DNA of 5,710 nt from the NCBI GenBank assembly GCA_964646885.1, contig CAZYFM010000165.1, positions 1 to 5,710 on the forward strand. Reading direction: 5' to 3'. The stretch comes from SZUA-430 sp964646885 (GTDB lineage: Bacteria > Pseudomonadota > Alphaproteobacteria > Micropepsales > Micropepsaceae). The position numbers were made by a program, and so were the translations under genes. The notes below the pieces were generated by a model. It ran no database searches. It saw only the letters and a program-made list of their open reading frames with translations, and was not told where the DNA came from. This document shows positions 1-5,710 of the stretch, one piece after another (positions within the stretch are counted from its first letter, which is position 1; each line of letters begins with the position of its first letter).

Positions 1-114
1 AATGCGATCAAGGAGTTACGTGGCACGGCCCCGGATGCATCGCAAGTGCATTTGGTCCGTACGGTGCCGGCATCCACTGCCAACCGTTCCGGCCCTGGCC
101 ACATTTATCCCTAA
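1..114 (+). CDS. Possible C-terminal end of an unidentified gene (partial at left edge)
   Basis: Frame 1 is open from the first base and ends at TAA (112-114), giving 37 residues that begin NAIKELRGTAPDASQ and end GPGHIYP. Composition is protein-like, without the Arg/Cys/His-rich look of shadow frames, and third positions are moderately GC-rich. No family is recognised from so short a tail. If real, it is the end of a gene coming in from the left and converging on the efflux operon. The other two forward frames are also open here, because the sequence is GC-rich, so the frame choice is tentative. The alternative is that this is simply non-coding sequence. Confidence 0.25.
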   Translation, partial: NAIKELRGTAPDASQVHLVRTVPASTANRSGPGHIYP

Positions 115-349
115 CGCGCCAGCCAACCAGGTCCGGGCACCATCAAGGTACTGTCAAGTATGGGGGGCCACCCCACCACATGTCCATCCGTACGCCCCGG
201 AAAGGCGAAGTTGCGCACGCCGGTTCACTCCGATGGCGAAAGCTTGTGCCTCGGAAAAAAACTCCTTGCAAATGCGGCCAGACCTCAAATCGGTCGGCAG
301 ACAGGAGAAACTGCCCGTTGCGGTTCACCCCGTACGTGCTTCCCGCACT
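115..349. other. Apparent non-coding stretch downstream of the efflux operon
   Basis: This stretch separates the possible incoming forward gene from the permease stop codon. Open frames cross it on both strands, but their translations are rich in Arg, Cys, Trp, His and Pro and resemble no family. A G-run hairpin (TGGGG 161-165 with CCCCA 171-175) and short stems near 281-315 and 336-348 can be drawn. None combines a strong stem with a T-run as an intrinsic terminator would. A near-exact 12-mer, CGGTTCACYCCG, occurs at 221-232 and 321-332. No tRNA, outer-membrane-factor gene or insertion sequence end was seen. Confidence 0.5.
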
Positions 350-3300
350 TCAGGCCGCCCGAACATCATCACGCAGGACGACATAGATCGCCGGGATGAC
401 GAGCACCGTGAGAAGCGTTGATGACGCCAGCCCGAACAGGAGCGAGATGGCAAGCCCCTGGAAGATCGGATCCGTGAGGATGACGGCGGCACCAATCATG
501 GCGGCAATCGCCGTCAGCAGGATCGGCTTGAACCGGATCGCTCCCGCTTCAAGCAGCACTTCCCGCAACGCACGCCCCGGCGTACGGCCGTGCCGGATGA
601 AATCCGCCAGGAGGATCGAGTTGCGCACGATGATGCCGGCAAGCGCGATGAAGCCGATCATGGATGTCGCCGTGAACGGCGCATTGAACAGCACGTGCCC
701 GAACACGATGCCGATGAGGGTCAGCGGGATCGGGGTCAGGATGACGAGTGGCAGCTTGAAGCTCCCGAACTGGAAGACCACCAGGACGTAGATCCCGAGC
801 AGGGCCACCATGAACGCCGCACCCATGTCGCGGAACGTCACGTAGGTAATCTCCCACTCGCCATCCCAGAGCAGCGACGGCACGCTCTCGTCCTCCGGTT
901 GGCCATAGAGGCGCACGACGGGCTTCGGGAGCTCCCCCCAGTTCCGTGCCTCAATCGCCGCGTTGACGTCGAGCATGCCGTAGATCGGTGCTTCATAGGC
1001 TCCCGCCAGTTCGGCCGACACCATCTCCGCAAAATGACCATCCCGCCGGAACACCGGCAGCGAACCAGCCTCCTCCTGCGCCGACATCACTTCGCCGAGC
1101 TCAACAGTCCGCGCCCCGCCTGCGCCACGCGATACGGCTACGGGCGTGGCTCTCAGCTCCGCGTTCCACGCTTTCTCCGCACGAGGCAGCCTGACGGAAA
1201 TCTCGATGGGGTTTCGCCCTTCGCCACGTTGCGCGTATCCGACCACCGTTCCATTCAGAAGCGCCCCGAGCGAATCCGACACCTCACCTTCATCCAGCCC
1301 GAAGTACTCGGTCGCATCCCGCTTCACCAGCAGTCGCAATCGGGGCCGCGGCGTGCCGAAGGAGTCATCGATGTCCACGATGTAAGGAACACCCTTGAAA
1401 ATCTCCTTCACCTCTTGCGCAACCTTGCGACGGGTGTCGGCATCAGGCCCATAAATCTCTGCCAGAAGGGTCGCAATCACCGGCGGTCCAGGGGGAACCT
1501 CGACCACTTTCAGCGACCCGCCTTCGGGAACACCCACGGCCTTGAGCTTCTCGCGCAGGTCCAGCGCGATCTCATGGCTGGCACGCGAGCGCTCATCCTT
1601 CGACGAGAGATTCAGTTGCAGGTCCCCATGCTCAGGACGCTGCCTCAGGTAGTAGTGGCGCACGAGGCCATTGAAGTTGAAGGGCGCAGACACACCGGCA
1701 TAGGCCTGGACCGACACGATTTCAGGCAGCCCCTTGACGACTTCTGCTGCCTCGAGGAGCACGCGCTCGGTTGCTTCAAGCGTTGCACCCTCCGGCATGT
1801 CGAGGATGACCTGCAGTTCCGACTTGTTGTCGAAAGGCAGCAGTTTCACCGTAACGACCTTGAAGGCGAACAGGCTGCCCGCGAGAAGCGTCGCCACTCC
1901 AACCCCGGCAAGGAATGTCCACGCACGACGGCGCGTACGAATGACGGGCTCGGCAACACGGCGATAGAGGCGCCCGAGCACGCCTTCATCGTGGCTTGCA
2001 TGCGCGGCTTCAGGCGTCCCGCCCATCCATACGGCATAGATGCGCAGCATCAGCCACGGCGCCAGCACGACTGCCACGACAAACGAGAACAGCATGGCGG
2101 CCGAAGCATTTGCCGGAATGGGCGCCATGTAGGGCCCCATGAGGCCCGACACGAACATCATGGGCAGGAGCGCTGCCACAACCGTCAGCGTGGCAATGAT
2201 GGTCGGATTGCCGACCTCCGCAACCGCATCAATGGCCGCCTGCGCGCGCGACCGCCCGTCCTTCATCGCCCAGTGCCGCGCAATGTTCTCGATCACGACG
2301 ATCGCGTCGTCCACGAGGATGCCGATGGAAAAGATCAGTGCGAAGAGGCTGACCCGGTTGACCGTATAGCCCATCAGGTTTGCAGCGAAGAGCGTCAGCA
2401 TGATGGTTGTCGGAATGACAATGGCCGTGACCAGCGCCTCACGCAGGCCAATCGCCACCGCAATGAGCAACACGATCGAGACCGTCGCAAGCGCAAGGTG
2501 GAACAGAAGCTCGTTGGCCTTCTCGTTGGCCGTCTCTCCGTAGTTGCGCGTGATCTCGACATCGAGGCTGTTCGGGATCAGCCCACCCTTGAGCGCCTCT
2601 ATGCGCGCAACCACCTGGTGTGAGATGTCGACCGCGTTGGCGCCGGCGCGCTTGGCCACGGCCAGGCTGATGGCAGGCGTCGTCTTCCAGCCCCTGCCGT
2701 CGCGCGTCATGGACCAGACGCGGCTTTCGTCATCGCGAGGCGCTTCGACGATGCGCGCGACATCTCGCAGATAGTAGCTGCGGCCGTCGGCAGACGTGAG
2801 GGTCAGAAGTCCAACCTCTTCCGGACCTGGCAGCGTATCACCCGAAACGGCCGACACCGCCTTGTCGTTGCCACGCAACGTTGACAGGGGAACACTCCGG
2901 TTCGCCTGCTTCAGTGTGTTGATCACGGCGCCCAGAGGGACGTTGAGGCTCGACAGCCGGCCCGGGTCAGGCTCGACCCGCAGCTCAAGCGGACGACCGC
3001 CGACGAGAAAGCTGAGCCCGACATTCGCCGTCTTCGAGATTTCGTTGCGCAACTCTTCGGCGACATCGAAGAGGGACTGGTCGGTCCAGCGGTCGGCCAC
3101 TTCGGCCTTTGGCGTGAGCGTGACAACCACGATCGGCACGTCGTTGATCCCGCGGGCAGCGATAAGCGGCTCGGGAATGCCGGAGGGGATGCGGTCCATG
3201 TTCGCACGGATCCGTTCGTGGATGCGCACGGCCGCCGCATCCGGATCCGTTCCGACCAGGAAGCGCGCCGTGACAAGCACCTGGTCGTCTTCCGTCTGGC

Positions 3301-3559
3301 TGTAGATATGCTCGACGCCATTGACGCTCTTGACGATGGCCTCCAGCGGCTTCGTGACGAGTTCAACCACTTCGCCCGCGCGAAGCCCGCTCGCGCGCAC
3401 CGAAATGTCGATCATCGGGACGCTGATCTGCGGCTCTTCTTCCCGGGGGATCGAAACGACGGCGAGCAGGCCCAGCGCCAGCGCCGTCATCAGGAACAGC
3501 GGCGTCAGCGGTGAGGCAATCGACGCCCGGGTCAGCCAGCCGGAGAGCCCGAGATTCAT
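350..3559 (-). CDS. RND-family efflux permease (AcrB-like fold, inner membrane)
   Basis: A full-length 1069-residue permease (AcrB has 1049) that should export substrate from the periplasm or inner membrane in exchange for protons, as a trimer with an adaptor and an outer-membrane channel. The typical RND layout is visible: TM1 about 15-36, a large periplasmic loop to about 345, TM2-6 about 350-508, TM7 about 546-566, a second periplasmic loop to about 910, and TM8-12 about 912-1061. TM4 has the proton-relay pair Asp417-Asp418 in GILVDDAIVVIEN, which resembles the HAE1 drug-efflux type and not the CzcA heavy-metal type. In TM10 the motif AGIIVRNSILLADF places Arg979 where AcrB has Lys940. The clade-like motif IPREEEPQISVP follows TM1. 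The protein has no cysteine. ATG at 3559 overlaps the adaptor stop as ATGA, and no clear Shine-Dalgarno precedes it, which suggests translational coupling. The family is certain; the substrate is unknown. Confidence 0.95.
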   Translation of the reverse strand: MNLGLSGWLTRASIASPLTPLFLMTALALGLLAVVSIPREEEPQISVPMIDISVRASGLRAGEVVELVTKPLEAIVKSVNGVEHIYSQTEDDQVLVTARFLVGTDPDAAAVRIHERIRANMDRIPSGIPEPLIAARGINDVPIVVVTLTPKAEVADRWTDQSLFDVAEELRNEISKTANVGLSFLVGGRPLELRVEPDPGRLSSLNVPLGAVINTLKQANRSVPLSTLRGNDKAVSAVSGDTLPGPEEVGLLTLTSADGRSYYLRDVARIVEAPRDDESRVWSMTRDGRGWKTTPAISLAVAKRAGANAVDISHQVVARIEALKGGLIPNSLDVEITRNYGETANEKANELLFHLALATVSIVLLIAVAIGLREALVTAIVIPTTIMLTLFAANLMGYTVNRVSLFALIFSIGILVDDAIVVIENIARHWAMKDGRSRAQAAIDAVAEVGNPTIIATLTVVAALLPMMFVSGLMGPYMAPIPANASAAMLFSFVVAVVLAPWLMLRIYAVWMGGTPEAAHASHDEGVLGRLYRRVAEPVIRTRRRAWTFLAGVGVATLLAGSLFAFKVVTVKLLPFDNKSELQVILDMPEGATLEATERVLLEAAEVVKGLPEIVSVQAYAGVSAPFNFNGLVRHYYLRQRPEHGDLQLNLSSKDERSRASHEIALDLREKLKAVGVPEGGSLKVVEVPPGPPVIATLLAEIYGPDADTRRKVAQEVKEIFKGVPYIVDIDDSFGTPRPRLRLLVKRDATEYFGLDEGEVSDSLGALLNGTVVGYAQRGEGRNPIEISVRLPRAEKAWNAELRATPVAVSRGAGGARTVELGEVMSAQEEAGSLPVFRRDGHFAEMVSAELAGAYEAPIYGMLDVNAAIEARNWGELPKPVVRLYGQPEDESVPSLLWDGEWEITYVTFRDMGAAFMVALLGIYVLVVFQFGSFKLPLVILTPIPLTLIGIVFGHVLFNAPFTATSMIGFIALAGIIVRNSILLADFIRHGRTPGRALREVLLEAGAIRFKPILLTAIAAMIGAAVILTDPIFQGLAISLLFGLASSTLLTVLVIPAIYVVLRDDVRAA

Positions 3560-4572
3560 GATTGCACCAGTTTGCGGACAGGCTTGCGGATCTGGTCGCC
3601 CGGACGCAGGCCGGACAGGACCTCCACGCCTTCGGCATCACCCTGGAGCGTCAGCGACTGGCCTGTCTGCACTGGTATGTCGAGCGTGCCCGAGCGGGTC
3701 ACAAGGCTCACATAGTCCACGCCAAAGCGGGTCACCACGTAGTCACGGGGGATGACGATCGATTGCCGGTAGCCGACGATCACGCGCGCCTTGATGCGCT
3801 CTCCGATGAAAGTCTGCTGGAGGGAGCCGCGCTCAAGATCCACCGTCACCCGACCGTCGCGCACCTGCGGATAAACCTCGCGGATCTTCACCTCTGCCTC
3901 GCGCGCCCTGCCGCCATTGGCGTCTTCTGACACCCGAATAAGGTCTCCCGCCTTGAGGCCCCGCGCCTCACGCTCGGGTATTTCAAGGCGGATAACGGCG
4001 TCGTTGGTAGCCACGGTGACGATCACGTCCCCGGCCATCACGACGGCACCCGCAGGCACTGACGCACGCAGCACGCGACCGGCCGCAGGCGCCAGAAGCT
4101 TGCCCTGCGCCGCCACTTCAGCCGTAACCGCTTGCGCCGCTGCGGCAGCCTTCCACGCTTCGGTTGCTGAGCGAGAAGCGGCAACGGCCTGGTCCAGCCG
4201 GGCTTGCGAGTAGAATCCCTTCTCGAACACTTTGCGCACCCGCTCGAGGTCTGCGGCCGCGCGATCGCTTTCCGCTTTCATCGCAGCCGTCTGCGCACGC
4301 CGGGACTGCTGCTCCAGCGCCACCTTGTCGTCGGCAATGACGGCCAGCACCTGACCTTTTTCGACCAGGTCGCCTTCACGGACGTTCAGCGACACGAGGG
4401 TCCCCGGAATGCGCGCCCGAACCTCGCCAAGGTCACGCGTCGTCAATGTGGCCGCCACCGCTTTGTAGTCAGGGACTTCACGTTGAGTGACGACCAGGGC
4501 GTCCGCTGCAGCCACGCCTGTCGTAAACAGTCCTGCCGCCAGGAGGAGAAGCATGCTCTTGAACCAACCCAT
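3556..4572 (-). CDS. RND efflux periplasmic adaptor (HlyD/AcrA-type membrane fusion protein)
   Basis: A 338-residue adaptor that should bridge the RND permease to an outer-membrane channel. Residues 1 to about 24 form a Sec signal peptide: Lys5, a Leu/Ala/Val-rich core, then Ala-Ala-Ala-Asp. It has no lipobox cysteine, so the mature protein is probably not a lipoprotein, unlike AcrA. The lipoyl halves lie at about 48-84 (RARIPGTLVSLNVREGDLVEKG) and 155-188 (LLAPAAGRVLRASVPAGAVV). Between them is an Ala/Glu/Arg-rich alpha-hairpin at about 85-150. A beta-barrel (about 190-265) and a membrane-proximal domain (about 266-338) follow. The protein is somewhat shorter than AcrA (about 370-400) and has no cysteine. 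The ATG at 4572 is chosen because GAGGT (4578-4582) sits 5 nt upstream, a signal peptide starts there, and the repressor stop is 1 nt away. The frame stays open to 4842, but that extension only overlaps the repressor. The downstream end overlaps the permease start by 4 nt. Confidence 0.93.
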   Translation of the reverse strand: MGWFKSMLLLLAAGLFTTGVAAADALVVTQREVPDYKAVAATLTTRDLGEVRARIPGTLVSLNVREGDLVEKGQVLAVIADDKVALEQQSRRAQTAAMKAESDRAAADLERVRKVFEKGFYSQARLDQAVAASRSATEAWKAAAAAQAVTAEVAAQGKLLAPAAGRVLRASVPAGAVVMAGDVIVTVATNDAVIRLEIPEREARGLKAGDLIRVSEDANGGRAREAEVKIREVYPQVRDGRVTVDLERGSLQQTFIGERIKARVIVGYRQSIVIPRDYVVTRFGVDYVSLVTRSGTLDIPVQTGQSLTLQGDAEGVEVLSGLRPGDQIRKPVRKLVQS

Positions 4573-4573
4573 G

Positions 4574-4948
4574 TCACACCTCGGCTTTCTGTTTTTGCCG
4601 CACACTGCGCACCTTGCGCTCGTCGCTGCGCGGCGCACACAACGCCGTGGGCGCGCAGAAATGTTCGTAGAGAACCTCCAGCACCGCGTGTGCTGCCGGC
4701 GACCCGATCGAGTAGTAGATGGTCTGGCCGTCGCGGCGCGCCCGGACGATCCCGTCCTTGCGCAAGAGTGCCAGGTGCTGCGAGACCGTCGAATCCCTGA
4801 GCTCCAGCGCCCTTGCCAGTTCGCCAACCGGCCGCTCGCCATCGATCAGCTGGCACACCAGCATCAGCCGATGCTTGTTCGCCAGCGCCTTGAGAAGATC
4901 ACTCGCCATGTCAGCGGAGACTTCCATCTTTTCAATATTCATTTTCAT
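4574..4948 (-). CDS. ArsR-family repressor of the BigR/SqrR dithiol type
   Basis: A 124-residue winged-helix repressor, first gene of the efflux operon. With the start at 4948, helix alpha-1 and the dimer region cover about 10-35, the helix-turn-helix about 39-68 (PVGELARALELRDSTVSQHL, then ALLRKDGIV), and the wing about 69-81 (RARRDGQTIYYSI). Cys32 in LMLVCQLIDGE and Cys98 in LYEHFC are 66 residues apart. From memory this equals the spacing of the sensing pair in BigR (C42/C108) and SqrR (C41/C107), which form disulfide or polysulfide links and release DNA in response to sulfide-derived persulfides. A third Cys104 follows. The ELCVCD-type metal site of arsenic or cadmium sensors is absent. 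The frame can be extended to a TTG at 4984, but that codon lies inside the -35 box, so it is rejected. ATG at 4942, 4927 and 4909 are alternatives. Family is certain, reactive-sulfur sensing likely, exact start moderate. Confidence 0.92.
   Translation of the reverse strand: MKMNIEKMEVSADMASDLLKALANKHRLMLVCQLIDGERPVGELARALELRDSTVSQHLALLRKDGIVRARRDGQTIYYSIGSPAAHAVLEVLYEHFCAPTALCAPRSDERKVRSVRQKQKAEV
4578..4582 (-). promoter_or_regulatory. Ribosome binding site that sets the adaptor start
   Basis: The minus strand reads GAGGT, then 5 nt, then ATG (4572-4570). It lies in the last codons of the repressor gene. This position supports the 338-residue adaptor over the longer open frame and fits coupled translation of the two genes. 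Confidence 0.7.
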
Positions 4949-4950
4949 GT

Positions 4951-4979
4951 TTCTGAATATACGAATATTCGAATATATT
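4951..4979 (+). promoter_or_regulatory. Possible divergent promoter for the SOUL gene
   Basis: On the plus strand, TATATT (4974-4979) is a good -10 box, with TTCTGA (4951-4956) 17 nt upstream as a poor -35 (three of six matches). The start would be near 4986, giving a leader of about 100 nt before the ATG at 5085. It overlaps the operon promoter and operator almost completely. The near-symmetric AT-rich repeat could produce a -10-like sequence on both strands by chance. Confidence 0.35.
4955..4978. promoter_or_regulatory. Probable repressor operator: three tandem 8-bp GAATAT units forming palindromes
   Basis: Three units run in register: GAATATAC (4955-4962), GAATATTC (4963-4970) and GAATATAT (4971-4978). 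Together they create the perfect 12-bp palindrome ATATTCGAATAT (4965-4976), the perfect 8-mer GAATATTC (4963-4970) and an inverted pair GAATAT-N4-ATATTC (4955-4970). Another ATATTC half-site lies at 4935-4940. The AT-rich block stands out sharply from GC-rich surroundings and covers the -10 box and spacer of the operon promoter. Use as an operator for the adjacent ArsR protein is inferred from position and symmetry. Confidence 0.72.
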
Positions 4980-4984
4980 GTCAA
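4956..4984 (-). promoter_or_regulatory. Sigma-70-type promoter of the repressor-efflux operon
   Basis: On the minus strand, TTGACA (4984-4979, perfect -35) is followed by exactly 17 nt and TATATT (4961-4956, one mismatch from TATAAT). The expected transcription start falls at about 4950-4948, essentially on the ATG at 4948, so the transcript may have almost no leader. The spacer contains the palindrome ATATTCGAATAT, so a bound repressor would block RNA polymerase directly. Confidence 0.8.
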
Positions 4985-5070
4985 GAACGCATCCCCAACC
5001 CCGGGAAATGTGGGTCCTTACGGGCCGCCGTGATCCGGTTCAGGCCATTTCCCGTTTACCAAGGGAACCC

Positions 5071-5075
5071 AAGGA
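5071..5075 (+). promoter_or_regulatory. Ribosome binding site of the SOUL gene
   Basis: AAGGA lies 9 nt upstream of the ATG at 5085 and fixes that codon as the start. Just upstream, TTCCC (5049-5053) and GGGAA (5063-5067) could form a 5-bp hairpin in the leader. Confidence 0.6.
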
Positions 5076-5084
5076 TTTGATCCC

Positions 5085-5710
5085 ATGCCCGTCCTCGCCC
5101 GCCTGGCAATCGCATTCGCCCTCACGCTTCCGGCCATTGTCATGACACCAGCACGAGCTGACACCGAGGAACCCCGCTTCACGGTCGTGGAGCGCAGCGG
5201 CGACATCGAGATTCGCCAGTACGGCGCACGGCTGGCAGCCGATGTTGTCGTCGAAGGCGACGAGGAAGACGCGCGCAGCAAGGGCTTTCGCCTGCTGGCC
5301 GACTACATTTTCGGAAACAACACCGCAAAGAGCGAAATCGCCATGACGGCGCCGGTGGCGCAGCAGGCCTCCCGCAGCGAGAAGATCGACATGACGTCGC
5401 CGGTCGCGCAGGCCCGCGGCCCCGGCAACACCTGGCGCGTGCGCTTCTTCATGCCTGCGAAATACACGCTGCAAACGCTCCCCAGGCCCAACAATCCCGC
5501 CGTGCAGATTGTCGAGGTGCCCGGAGAGACGATGGCCGTCCTGCGCTTCTCGAACAGCCGCAGTGCCGAGCGCATTGCGGAAAAGTCGATTGAACTGATC
5601 CGCAGCCTCGAACGGACGCGCTGGGTCGCATCCGGCGAAATCGTCACGTGGCTCTACGACCCGCCATGGACGCTGCCCTTCTTCCGTCGCAATGAAGTGG
5701 CGGTCCCGGT
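5085..5710 (+). CDS. SOUL/heme-binding-protein-family protein, exported (partial at right edge)
   Basis: The frame is open from ATG 5085 to the window edge: 208 complete codons plus two bases. Residues 1-25 are a Sec signal peptide (hydrophobic core LAIAFALTLPAIVM, then TPARA before Asp26), so the protein should be periplasmic. The SOUL domain fills the rest: VVERSGDIEIRQYGARLAAD at about 34-53, the paired signature IAMTAPVAQ (85-93) and IDMTSPVAQ (101-109), and the closing motif YDPPWTLPFFRRNEVAVPV (191-209). Family members often stop just after this motif, so only a few residues are probably missing. Related eukaryotic proteins (p22HBP, SOUL) bind heme or tetrapyrroles; the bacterial role is poorly defined. 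The visible part has no histidine and no cysteine, so heme binding is not supported by a usual axial ligand. The gene is divergent from the repressor operon. Confidence 0.92.
   Translation, partial: MPVLARLAIAFALTLPAIVMTPARADTEEPRFTVVERSGDIEIRQYGARLAADVVVEGDEEDARSKGFRLLADYIFGNNTAKSEIAMTAPVAQQASRSEKIDMTSPVAQARGPGNTWRVRFFMPAKYTLQTLPRPNNPAVQIVEVPGETMAVLRFSNSRSAERIAEKSIELIRSLERTRWVASGEIVTWLYDPPWTLPFFRRNEVAVP

Noticed and set aside
131..156. TTGACA on the minus strand in the left gap as a promoter
   Set aside because: At 16-18 nt downstream there is only GC-rich sequence with no -10-like hexamer.
221..332. tRNA T-arm-like GGTTCA motifs
   Set aside because: The loop length and flanking stems do not fit a T-arm, and no acceptor or anticodon stem can be built around either copy.
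281..348. Possible intrinsic terminator after the permease
   Set aside because: Only 4-5 bp stems (281-295, 296-315, 336-348) can be formed, and none is followed by a T-run on the minus strand. The T7 near 255 has no stable stem before it.
2..421. 139-codon forward frame covering the left end
   Set aside because: It is Arg/Pro/His-rich, runs into the antisense of the permease end, and resembles no family.
590..2623. 677-codon open frame on the plus strand opposite the permease gene
   Set aside because: It is antisense to a clear full-length RND permease. Its translation is Arg/His/Asp-rich with no recognisable domain, as expected for a shadow frame in GC-rich coding DNA.
4573..4842. 90-residue N-terminal extension of the adaptor
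   Set aside because: It overlaps the well-supported repressor in another frame, is Arg/Ser-rich, and would bury the signal peptide that begins at 4572, where a Shine-Dalgarno is present.
4949..4984. Repressor start at TTG 4984
   Set aside because: The codon coincides with the -35 hexamer TTGACA, and the extension would translate the promoter and operator.
5040..5474. 144-codon minus-strand frame opposite the SOUL gene
   Set aside because: It is the complement of a clearly recognisable SOUL coding sequence and has a low-complexity translation of shadow type.

Overview
The window is GC-rich (roughly 60% or more by eye) with dense, tightly packed genes. The encoded families are typical of a Gram-negative proteobacterium, most likely alpha- or betaproteobacterial; the sequence alone does not fix the lineage. 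No RNA gene, insertion sequence or CRISPR array was seen.

Layout. Bases 1-114 may hold the last 37 codons of an unidentified forward gene. Bases 115-349 show no convincing gene. Bases 350-4948 are a three-gene operon on the minus strand, read right to left: an ArsR-family repressor (4948-4574), a periplasmic adaptor (membrane fusion protein, 4572-3556) and an RND inner-membrane efflux permease (3559-350). The junctions are very tight: 1 nt between repressor and adaptor, and a 4-nt ATGA overlap between adaptor and permease. To the right, about 140 bp from the repressor and on the opposite strand, a SOUL/heme-binding-protein-family gene with a signal peptide starts at 5085. It runs off the window a few residues before its expected end.

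How it works together. The repressor has the two cysteines, 66 residues apart, that mark the BigR/SqrR/YgaV group of reactive-sulfur-sensing ArsR proteins. Just upstream is a near-consensus sigma-70 promoter (TTGACA, 17 nt, TATATT). Its spacer and -10 box are built from three tandem 8-bp units starting GAATAT, which create the perfect palindrome ATATTCGAATAT. The simplest model is autorepression of the efflux operon, relieved when the cysteines are oxidised or linked by sulfane sulfur. A weaker opposing promoter overlaps the same site, so the SOUL gene may share the control. No outer-membrane channel gene and no sulfide-oxidation gene lies in the window, so the pump's substrate and its third component remain open.

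Points of note: the repressor start is best placed at 4948, because the longer reading frame would begin inside the -35 box; the repressor mRNA may be leaderless; the permease has Arg where AcrB has the proton-relay Lys of TM10; the adaptor, the permease and the visible SOUL protein all lack cysteine; and the SOUL protein also lacks histidine.
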